64,000 nt of DNA, taken from contig NZ_JBHFNP010000057.1 of assembly GCF_041929235.1 (NCBI RefSeq), positions 1-64,000 on the forward strand. The letters are read 5' to 3'. How positions within the stretch are numbered: position 1 is the first letter of the stretch; each line of letters starts with the position of its first letter. Shown here in pieces: positions 7,142 to 16,700 of this stretch. The notes below the pieces were generated by a model, which saw nothing but the letters and a program-made list of their open reading frames with translations, had not been told where the DNA came from and made no database searches. The translations under genes and the position numbers were made by a program. Origin of the DNA: Microseira sp041929235. Its GTDB lineage: Bacteria > Cyanobacteriota > Cyanobacteriia > Cyanobacteriales > Aerosakkonemataceae.

Positions 7142-7939
7142 TTACATATCAAAAGAATGATTGACGAACACTTGGACTTTTTTGCCTTCCGGTACATACC
7201 AAAGTGTTGGACGATTTTGCATTTCTTGTACGGCTTGTTGGTTGCGTTGCTGAATTTGTTGTTGTAAGGGATTCAATCCACCTTCCAAAACAGCTCCTAA
7301 TAAATTTGGTTCTCCGCGTTCAATTGTGGTGCTACGTCTATTGCCATAAATATTGTCAGAATCTTCCTGTTGTTCGCGGCGAGGTTGATTCATAATTTGA
7401 CCTACTTTCCCAACAGCCCCCATAACTGCTGTCGTTGCGTCCATGCGTGCGATCGCTCCCCCAGGATCGCCCCATTTAGACGCGATCAGGGGTTTGCCAT
7501 CGCTGCCGCGCAGGCTGATAACATTGGGGGGAAGCTGATATTCTTTGCCATCGACAACGACTGCGATCGCATTAGGCATCACCAGTCCGTTTGCATTCAC
7601 TCCCGCAACTACAAATATTACGAGTGCCCCAGCAGGAAGTAAAGCTTGTCCATTGCTATCTTTCAATGGTTGATTGAGTTTGATAACAAAGCGTTCTTGA
7701 TTTTGATTTGCTGTCGGTGAATTGGCTCGATCTGAAGCAACAATTGGTGTTAGCAAACTAGCTTCTGCAAGCTGACCAAATTGGAAATTTCGCTCCTGTT
7801 GATTGAGGGGATTTTCCTGCAAAATATGCGCTTCTTCAGCTAAATATATTCCCGGATCGATCGAGCTTTTTTCTGGAGCTGAAGTAGTTGTTTTAGTTCT
7901 ATCAACTATCACAGCTCTAGGTACTTCTGCGACTGCCAT
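7142..7939 (-). CDS. VirB10/TrbI-like protein, apparently lacking its N-terminal membrane part
   Basis: The protein has 265 residues from the ATG at 7939. FVIKLNQPLKDSNGQALLPA, ALVIFVVAG and the C-terminal LWYVPEGKKVQVFVNHSFDM fit the C-terminal beta-barrel domain of VirB10/TrbI, the type IV secretion protein that spans both membranes. VirB10 proteins normally have a cytoplasmic tail and transmembrane helix followed by a proline-rich linker. None of these is present, and a TGA lies seven codons upstream in frame. A broken gene on the opposite strand begins at about 7953, which suggests a deletion removed the 5' ends of both genes. It could still be translated, but it probably lacks its anchor. 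Confidence 0.5.
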   Translation of the reverse strand: MAVAEVPRAVIVDRTKTTTSAPEKSSIDPGIYLAEEAHILQENPLNQQERNFQFGQLAEASLLTPIVASDRANSPTANQNQERFVIKLNQPLKDSNGQALLPAGALVIFVVAGVNANGLVMPNAIAVVVDGKEYQLPPNVISLRGSDGKPLIASKWGDPGGAIARMDATTAVMGAVGKVGQIMNQPRREQQEDSDNIYGNRRSTTIERGEPNLLGAVLEGGLNPLQQQIQQRNQQAVQEMQNRPTLWYVPEGKKVQVFVNHSFDM

Positions 7940-7952
7940 TTCTGTTGGGCGG

Positions 7953-8168
7953 CATGTTCAACTTGATGGCTATTCTGGAAGGGAGATAGAATTCCAAGCA
8001 CCTGATGGTTCGTTCAACAGAGTCAGGCTTTACTATGTAAACAAACTATTCTATACGCTGATAGCGATCGCAACAACAGAGACAGCGCTGTCTCAGAAAG
8101 GCGACAATTTTTTCAATTCGTTCATGTTAATCCCAAGAAGAAATAGTGATTCCGATCGCACCACTTGA
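7953..8168 (+). pseudogene. C-terminal fragment of a conserved cyanobacterial exported-type protein
   Basis: The plus-strand frame here reads YSGREIEFQAPDGSFNRVRL, YYVNKLFYTLIAI and NFFNSFMLI before the stop at 8168. This is the pattern of the end of a family of small cyanobacterial secreted or periplasmic proteins, where a Gly-Arg-Glu motif precedes a strand and an Arg-Leu-Tyr motif. The expected N-terminal half and signal peptide are missing. Sequence upstream of about 7950 is the antisense of the VirB10-like gene. The family assignment is from memory and is not a named domain. Confidence 0.5.
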
Positions 8169-8294
8169 TGCGATAATTATTCTAGATGTGATTGCCCTTG
8201 CTGGAAACCTGATAACAATGTGAAATTTAGATTTCAAAAACCCATCAAGTAACTTTAGAGTAGGATCTCCCATCTATTACAGTAGTTACGAATT

Positions 8295-8909
8295 ATGGAT
8301 TTTCAAATTCGTCTATCTAAGCCTGAAGACTCAAAGAAAATTATAGAACTACAAACCAGTTCACTTAGAACTTTATCAGCAAGTTACAATTCAACTCAGA
8401 TTGAGTCTCTGGTTCGCAGCCAAGCATCAGTTAGGTTTGCCCAAGAAGAGATAGAGGTTGTAGCAGAACATAAAAATGACATTGTTGGATTTGCATCGCT
8501 TCTTGTTCAGTCGTCCCAAATTGCTGGCGTGTATGTCGATCCAGATTTCGTGCGTCAAGGGATAGGCACACAACTACTTGAAACTGTGGAGCAAATAGCG
8601 ATAGATAAAGGCAACAAAGTCACTCATGTGATTTCCGCACTGGACACAGTAAATTTTTATCAATCTGTTGGCTATAAGATAAATCGTGAATCAGGCTTTT
8701 ATTCGGAGGGTAAATTTTGGATACCATGCATAATTTTAGAGAAAGAATTAATTAAGACTCCAAGAATTAAAAAAATCTATGTGCATGTTGTTTCTTGGCT
8801 TTTTCGACTGAGAGCAATATTTTCTTTTATTCTGGTTCTAGTTATGGCTACTTTGGTATTTGCTCTTTTACCACTTACGATCAGTTGGATTATAAGTTTG
8901 TTTCGATGA
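8295..8909 (+). CDS. GNAT-family N-acetyltransferase with a C-terminal membrane segment
   Basis: The protein has 204 residues. Residues 1-150 form a GNAT domain: IRLSKPEDSKKIIELQ at the start, the acetyl-CoA loop in VDPDFVRQGIGTQLL, and SALDTVNFYQSVGYKI, the usual strand and helix near the end. Residues after about 165 contain a hydrophobic stretch (FSFILVLVMATLVFALLPL) that is very probably a transmembrane helix. This is unusual for GNAT enzymes and suggests a membrane-attached enzyme. The substrate cannot be told. The gene stands alone between broken genes, and its ATG follows about 125 bases of non-coding DNA. Confidence 0.8.
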   Translation: MDFQIRLSKPEDSKKIIELQTSSLRTLSASYNSTQIESLVRSQASVRFAQEEIEVVAEHKNDIVGFASLLVQSSQIAGVYVDPDFVRQGIGTQLLETVEQIAIDKGNKVTHVISALDTVNFYQSVGYKINRESGFYSEGKFWIPCIILEKELIKTPRIKKIYVHVVSWLFRLRAIFSFILVLVMATLVFALLPLTISWIISLFR

Positions 8910-9006
8910 GTTAGATGTAAATCTGCTATCGGGACTTAAACAAAAAACCAGGACAAATAAGGCTATAATGCAAGTGGAAAAGGGATATTATGTCAAAGGA
9001 GGGTGA

Positions 9007-9150
9007 ATGAAGGAAACGACCCCCGCCGCCATGCCACCATGCTTTGAGCGATGGTGCAGTCGGTTCGATGATGTATTCAAAACATTAGCCCAAAAAAGAG
9101 AGTTTAGAAACTATTTAGGAGGATTATTAGGGGAAAGTGAGCGAAAAAAC
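9007..9150 (+). pseudogene. IS701-type DDE transposase, N-terminal fragment
   Basis: After a good ribosome site (AAAGGAGGGTGA) the frame reads CFERWCSRFDDVFKTLAQKR and FRNYLGGLLGESERKNLS, the typical N-terminus of IS701-type transposases in cyanobacteria. Homology stops at about residue 48, and the frame then runs antisense into the end of another transposase gene. The DDE residues are therefore absent, and only the 5' end of the element remains. Confidence 0.65.
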
Positions 9151-10140
9151 CTATCTCATTTTTTATCACCGGATGCCGCTTTCTTTTTTCCCTCAATTCA
9201 CCTGGATTTCTGCCACGAGAAAAACCACGCGGTTTGGGAGAAACAGCGGGTGTGCCAATCTGTTTAATAATTCGGTAGAAGTCCCGTTGTACCAAACTAG
9301 GTGTGATGAAATTATGATTTTTTTTGTGGTGATATTTCTCCCAAGGGCGAGGCAGATTATCAACTAATTCCCGCGCTGCCCACAGTTGTACATAAGCTAG
9401 TAAAGTCAGTTGCACCCAGTTTTCTTCATGCTCCACATCTGGAGTTTGATCCGACCCCATTAACAACCGTTGCTTGCCAAAACGAAGCATATGCTCCATG
9501 TCAAATCGTTGTCGGTAAGGGTGTCCACGATTAACTTTAACTGGTTCAACCACTTCAGGTTGACGATAAAAAACGCGATTACTACGCGCTCTAGTCACAA
9601 TGATTGTATTAGGCTTATCCCCCAAGGCGTCAAGGAACTGACCAAGGGATATGAGAATTGTGAGCGCGTTCAGGTAAAAAAGACAACAGTGAATACAGAT
9701 GCCCAATATTAATTGGTTTATTGCCTTTAATGGTATTGGGTTGATGAATGTATGCACGGTCTTCCAAAGTTTTAGCAATCATAGCGGGGCATGGGGGTGG
9801 CGTCTAGGCCAAATAAATGAAACTGCCTCTGAGTCGGTGTCGGAATAAATGGCGCCAGCGCTTTAAGTAAAGACTGTTGAAAAAGTTTTTTTCCTCAATC
9901 GCTGAGACAGACGATCTCGGCTGGAAAAATTGTACAATAGCTTTATATAAAGCGCTATAGCCTCGACGAAACAAGGGATGGAAAGCACAATTCTACTGGG
10001 GACTGAGCCGTTGTGTTCCCTGAAAGTGCGTCCAGTAAATCCATTAAACTGTCATGGCTATGGGGAAAGAGGTCGTATAACTGCTGGCGAAATTGCTGCA
10101 ATTGGGCGAGCTGGTCTTCACAAGGTAGAGTGGGTATAAA
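9150..10140 (-). pseudogene. Decayed transposase (NF041680-like family) with frameshifts and an internal deletion
   Basis: Minus-strand pieces in different frames fit one transposase. The N-terminal part lies near 10050-10130 (EDQLAQLQQFRQQLYDLFP), a middle part near 9690-9780 (KTLEDRAYIHQPNTIKGNKP), and the C-terminal part at 9160-9600 (IIVTRARSNRVFYRQ, RFDMEHMLRFGKQRLL, ELVDNLPRPWEKY, PSLVQRDFYRIIKQIG). Between RGHP and RFDMEHMLRF about 100 residues expected in the family are missing. The gene is therefore dead. The small divergent gene at 10213-10588 is the accessory reading frame usually found with this transposon type. Confidence 0.65.
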
Positions 10141-10212
10141 AAACTGGTAAAAATTTAATTTCGCGGTTAATAATCGCGAATTATTTTCCCATTAAATTAG
10201 GATATATCTGTT

Positions 10213-10588
10213 TTGATCAAGCCAACTATGAATCGCCATAAACCGAAGCTAGCTCCCGATTTGGCTAAAAGAGCTGAGCGTTTAACTGCTACTATTGCTG
10301 CTTTAAAAGTAAAAATTAAACAAATTTTTGATGAAGGTGAAGTAGCTCCCAAGAGTTGCTATGTGGCTCGTTATCAGGTACGACAACGACAGAAAGTTTA
10401 TTGGTACTATAAACTCCAAGCTACTGATGAGATTTTTGAGCAAGCATTCATATTGCAAAAAAAAGAGTAAGTATAAACATTTAGGACGGGCTGGTAGTGA
10501 GGAGCATATCGCAGCGGTAGTCCAAGTTTTTCGACGTACCCAAATCGATGAACTTGATCGCACTATTAATTCTTTAACTAACAGTTAA
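10213..10588 (+). pseudogene. Transposon accessory protein, split by a one-base frameshift in an A8 run
   Basis: The first frame (10213-10470, 85 residues) reads LAPDLAKRAERLTATIAAL and KSCYVARYQVRQRQKVYWYY. It stops just after a run of eight A at 10457-10464. The following frame continues with SKYKHLGRAGSEEHIAAVVQ and RRTQIDELDRTINSLTNS to 10588. Together they match a small protein (about 125 residues) commonly carried by the same transposons as the decayed transposase next door. Seven A instead of eight would restore the frame. This is either an inactivating mutation or a slippage site. Function unknown. Confidence 0.6.
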
Positions 10589-10766
10589 CTTGATTTATAT
10601 TACGACGGTGAAAGTGAGATTATACCAGAGAAATGCGATTGATTAGCTCATAAGTAAAGAGGGAATGATAGCTACAGCTGGCCTATCAAACACAAGTTGG
10701 CTTCGCGTCATTAGCTCGCGAACCGTTTTTCTCTTTGTCCAAAGTCCAAATAATTAGATGCAAAGC

Positions 10767-13700
10767 TTACCCATCTTTCATTTTTGGAATTAACTCTCCT
10801 CCAGATCCGTAGAGAACAGGGTCATAGTCATACAAGTATGGTGGCTGTTGTTCAACGGCTATAAAAGCGATTTCTAAATCCATGCGTTCCAGGGCGTGCA
10901 ACCAGGCGGTACGCGCCCAGTCTATACCGTTATCTGTAGCAGACAAAGGTTTTATCGGTGAAAAATTGTCATCATTGAGCCGACCATATCCAGATAGCAC
11001 CACTTGCTCTTTTAGTTTATTTTTTGGTAGTGCAAGTAAGGCCAAACCTAACTTGGGAGCAACGATCGCATTGCCTCGATCTAAGAAAGCAATGCAGCCG
11101 ACAACTTTGGGTGACTGCGGTTTCCAAATGTTTTCCTCTTGCTTGAATTCATACTTAACCAAGACGATATTGGCGGTGGTAGGAGCATTTGGGGCGTTGA
11201 TATAACGGGTGGCCCAGTCACTTAGTCCTGGAACTTGCATGTGGTAGATTTTCTCAGAAAGCTGATTCCAACTTTTACTTGTTTGTGACGGAGCCGTTAA
11301 ATCGGCAATTAAAAGCTCTACCTCGGAATTTTGAGCATCTGGCAAATCGGGAATTGTCGCGCCTGGTTTGACTGCTAAAAGTACGGTTTTCGCCGTAATT
11401 TTTTGCGGGTCGCCCGGGGCAAAATCTTTTGGTTTAAAAGCTGCATCAGCTAGCAAGTACAGTTCCATTGGTTCCGGTTCTTTCTGCTGATTTTCATTGT
11501 AATAAACTAATGCCGGAGAACTAGCTGCTTGGGAAAAATTGCCAGTATTAAACAGGTAAAAGTCGTTTTTAGTCGCTAAAACCGGGTAGATTTCGCCTGA
11601 TTGGAGAGCAGGTGTATTGCCCAAAATTTGGGTTAACAACAAGCGAGCGTAGTAAAACTGATAATTGAACAGGGGGTAAGAAGTTTCTACACTTACGCTG
11701 ACCGATTCGTCAAGTCCTGCGACGGCACGAGGTTGGCGCAAACTAACAGAAACTCCAGCAGAACCAGCTAATTGATAGAGTTGTTGGTTATTTGCCCCAG
11801 ATGGGGAACTTAGACTGTTAAAATACCAAAGCGATCGCATCATTTCCCCTGGTCGAGAAGACCAAGCCACCACATCGATCAGGGGTGGTAGGAGCGTTGT
11901 TGCTGTGGCATCGCCGTCTTCTAGTTTTGCCAAACCTTCGATCGGGTAAGGACGGTTAACAATCGGGCGCGGATTTACTTGCGGATACAAAGGTTCGCCG
12001 TGCGATCGCAGTTGGCATTGCTCAAAAGACACTTGCTCCCATTTGGTACAATTAAACAGTTCCTTGGACTCAATTTTAGCAATGCGTGCATGCCGTAATT
12101 TTCCGGCGAATTCGGTTGAAAAATCACCCGTAGGTGCAAGGCGAAAGCGAGTTGCAGCCACCGATTTTAGCTGGGGATTTTCTGGGTCAGCTGGAGTAGC
12201 ATCGAATAACAGCAATCCCAGGTTAGGGTTGGCTTTAATAGCGAATGGTTTCGGTTTAATTTGGGGCAACCGACAGCGCGGATCGATTTCTTCGCCATAG
12301 GCACTCGCGCGATCGCTCGGTCGATCTAACTCCCAATTGGGGATATTATTTAATTCTTCCCGCCAAGCTTCTAAGGCACGGGGAATCAAAATTATCTCCT
12401 CAAAATTCTTGAGAACAACTGCCCCATCGTTGCGACGTTTGCCGCGCAGGATATTGTTAGCCCATTGTAAAATATCCTCATCAGGCTTGAGGCGATCGCG
12501 GGCAATGCGTTGCAGCCGATTGTGGCTAAAAACAATCAATTGCACGTCAACTGTTGCGGCAATTTCTGTATTGGTAACCTCCTCGATCGTTAAGGGATAT
12601 TCAAACAAAGTTGGCTCGTCAAAAACGGGTACATCATCTTGGTCTAGATTGTAAGGCGTGACGAGAGTTGCTGCTTTCAATTGGCTAGAATTTCGATTTC
12701 GCAACCATTCTAAATCGCCCAATTGTTCCGGCAGCCGCAAGGTAATTCGACCTGCTTCTAAAAATGCGGGTTTGAGTTCGACAGTTTCTCGATCGGAAAT
12801 TGCTTCGCGCAAATAAGCGGACGCCAGCCACTGCGCCTGGGTGGTGCGATAGAAAATTTCAAACGCTTTGGTTTGAAGATTAAAGGATGAAATTGGGGGT
12901 TTAATCTGCTTTTGGATACCAAAGGTACGATAAATTAAGTCTGGCGGCGTTGGTTGCAATTGAATTTGGGGCCACAAGGTTAAATCGCGATCGCGCTGGC
13001 TACATGCTGCTAAAGGCAGGCGCACTATGTGCGCCGGTTGTGCTTCCAGTTGTTGGAGTTCGCGGGAACGTAAAAACAGGCGGATAAATTTATTTTCAAT
13101 ATCCGCTGTTGGCGGTACGATTTTTGGTGTGGGATAAGTCTCTTCTCGAATCTCAAACACGGCACCCGATTCAATCAGCAAGTTTGATTTTTTATCAGAT
13201 GGAAGATCGGGCAGAGTTGTAGTGTAAATGATAATTTCTACGCGTCGGTTTTGCGATCTTCCTGAAGGGGTAGAATTATCTCCTCTAGGACGGGAATCGC
13301 TCCATCCCTTAGCCGTCAAACGCGAGGCATCAATGTTATTTCTAATCAGCCAATCCCTCACAGATGCGGCTCGTTGTTCGGAAACTTTTTGCTTGATATC
13401 GGGGGTTCCTTGATTGTCGCTATGCCCTTCAATATCGGCTGTATCATCAGGATTTTGTTTGAGCATTTGCAAGACTCGATTCAGGGTTTGAATTTGTTTT
13501 TCTGTCTCAATCTGAGCTTGATTGCTGTCAAATCCAACAATTTCTGGGGGACGAACCATTGTTTTGCCCAGAAAAGTCTTAGCGAATTGTTCTAAAGTCG
13601 TGAATCGAGCGATTTGAGGAGATTGCCAGTCAAAAGTTTTACCGTCGTTGAATTTCAATTGGTGATGGGCAATCCCACCAATCAGGACGGTTTCTTTTGG

Positions 13701-16700
13701 TCCTTCACCGCTGAGAATTTTAAACGCGGCTGACTCTGAAATATCGGCTTGGTCGAAATAAAATCGAGCTACGTGCTGGCATCCTTGAAAGCGAATGGCA
13801 TTGATGAGGGTAATTTGTCCGGCGGCTTCAATTTCATATTGCTTGGCGGGTCGGGGATGGGATAAATTAAGCTTCAATCTGAGGACAAGTCGCGTTGCGC
13901 GATCGCTTTTATCGGTGAGGCGCAATTGCAAATCTGCCATCATGGTTTTGAGCATTGGCAGTCCTGGCGGCGAGATGTGAAACTCAATCCCCAGCAAACC
14001 GCTATCCGGTTCTAACCTTTCAAACCAGGAATTCTCGCCCAAGGACAGAAGATTTTGGTTAGCATCGGTGGCAAAAATGAATTTAGAGGCGCCAATTCGG
14101 TGTTGTTTCAATAACAGCGAAACGAGTAAATCTTGACCCCGACGAATGTCGAGACTCCAGCAGGGTTCTTTCGCCCGCGACTCTAATTCTAAGTCCCAGA
14201 CCAAATTAGTCAGTTTAAATTTAATTTCGACTACCAAGTCGTTGAAATCTCTATCCCCCGCACCTTCCCGATCTTCCCATGATAGCCGCGCCACTTGCTC
14301 GGTTAATTCAGTTTTTAAGTGTGACAATTTATCTGGGTTGGCGGCAACAAACGAGAAAAATGCTAAAGGTTCTTTTCCGAGTTTATTTTCCGGATTGCGC
14401 CGGAGAAAATCTGATGTTGTGCTGTTTTGAATCAGGTACATTCCCATCAATTGGGCAGCAGGCAACTCTACTTTCAATTGTTGGGTATTAGCGGGGAAAA
14501 CAGCTAGTCGCCTTTCTGATAAAGCTGCGGCTGCATATTTGGGATTGTCTGGCGTCAGCGTGCCAATTCGTCCTTGAGGATCGTCTACTTTAAATAAGCC
14601 AAATTCGTTGAGATAATCTGCTTCTCGCTTCACGAGAGAGATGATTGTTTCTATAGTTTGTTCGGCGACACCAGGAAGGCGCAATGCTTCTTGTAAGAGG
14701 ATGCGATCGCTATCACTCGTTGGATCTTGCCATCTGAAAGAGTAATTATCGAGGGGTTGTAACGGTTGATCCGCATTAATTTCAGTAGCACCAATCCGAA
14801 ATTGGAAAGACGCTTGTGTAGTTTGCGGCACCTCAAACTGCAAAATTCCCTCAGCGATCGCACAACTGGCGTTAGACAATGAGGTGAGCGAAATTAAACC
14901 CACCGGGTGCGCGATCGCCAGTTGCAAATCTTCCAACTCAAACGCCTCGGATGTCCCTATTTGATTGGGTTTCAGCTTCGCTTGCAGTCGTGCGAGGCGC
15001 GGAGAGTCGCTTGCTTCCTCCTCTGGCGCGGTAAACTGCCAGTCGATATCACCCGTTACTTGCAGGTTCCAGTTACTTTCGCTACCCGTAAAATTCAGCG
15101 TCATCACGCCAATGCCACTTATAGGTCGATTTTGCAATGGCGTTGCGTTCAGCCAAATCGCTTCAATTATGATATTAAATTTACCCTTATTCTCCGCAAT
15201 TTTACGCATACAAAGCGGGTAAAGGGGAAACCCCGCCAACTTCGCCCAACCACCATTGCCGTCGTGCAGCATCCAGCTTTGTCGATACAAGTCTTCGGTG
15301 CGGGAAAACTCGCCCAGAGGCACTCCGATGACTTCCAGGTGCAGTGTGGGCAGGAGGGCGAAACTTTTAGTCAAGCGTCGGTTTTCGGCGAAATCGAGGC
15401 CGCGATAGGTGCTGTAATCTCCCATCGCTTCGGCTTGCACCAGCCCCTCGCCATCCAAAGTGACTACTCCTTGGTTCTGTGCGTTGAGAAATTCGGCAAT
15501 CAGCGGCTGACCATTGTGGAAAATACGGTAACGAGCTGGTTCGTTAGTGTTACTAGCTACATCAATTTGAAATTCTGGCAACGAGGTTGTGCTGCTAGTC
15601 GAAATGTTAGTTTGCAAAGGAATAGTTAAACCGCCGCTAGTTTCGATATTGCGGCTAAAGGTAATAGGATTGGGTTGATTTTTCAGGGTGAATTCAAAGT
15701 GAGGATCGGAGCCTTTCAATTGTGCTAATCGCGTGGCATCATCCCCAATGATGGAAATTTCGATTGCGCCTTCTTTGTTCGTAGTTGTTTTGTGCAACCA
15801 ACCCCATGCTTTGGGGGATTTTTCAGCAGGAACCAGGGTAAATGCTTCAGTGCCGACAACGCGGGTAAAATCTCGTCCCTCTACATTGCCAGCGTTCGTT
15901 AAGGCTTCAGACTCGGATTCGCTGACCTCTGCGTAAGCTTCATCTAAAACGGGTACGCTGTGACGATAAATCCATTCCATCGGTTGACGGTTGAGATTTA
16001 ATTCGACGCCTGGAAGTGTGGGGAGAAAGTATCTAGATGTCAGCAATTGGGTAACAATTTGCCAGGGTGCAGCATCTATTAAGTCTGGAGACTTGGGCAA
16101 GCAGCGAGGCAGTCCCCGTTCGGGAAACTGAATTTCAATCCAAGTTTCAGTCTGGGGTTGATAGGGAATCAGTCCGCGCGAAGTATCGAGAAAAGCGCTC
16201 TCGTCTTTAACAGGTGAAAGAGGAAAACTTTGGACGATGGGATAACCTACAGGGCGGTTCCATAGCAGCAATTGCTGTAGCTTGGTTGCGTCTGGGTTGT
16301 CCGGAACAGCACCATGTCTAAATTGGAATTGAAATGCTGGTTTTTTCCAAGATATTCTGGCAACAACTGGCAGTCCTTGCGGGGAAGGTTTAACGACGTT
16401 AGAGGAAACGAAAACAGCAGAAACTAAACGTTGTTTCAAGATACTTTCTAGATTCATTTCTGTTGTTGCTGTTCCTGCCGTCAAGGATGGAATAAAGCGC
16501 GGGTGACTTTCTATTTTTTTAGCGGGATCGGTGGGTTGTGCTTGGAACCAAACATTGGGTGCGATCGCTGTCGTCATGGGATTGTAAAATTCCAGGCTAA
16601 GTTGCTCGATGCCGCCTTCATTGCTCAACTTCACCGCTACGCGACTTTTTTGCAGCGTGGCAACTTGTACCGCCGTAGCGGTAATATCAGCGGTATTGCG

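Noticed and set aside
6254..8168. Active conjugation system
   Set aside because: Only VirB9- and VirB10-like pieces are present, without ATPases, relaxase or coupling protein, and one lacks its membrane anchor.
14907..15629. 240-codon plus-strand open frame
   Set aside because: It is antisense to the second giant gene. It has no recognisable motif and an odd composition, and is a shadow of the coding strand.
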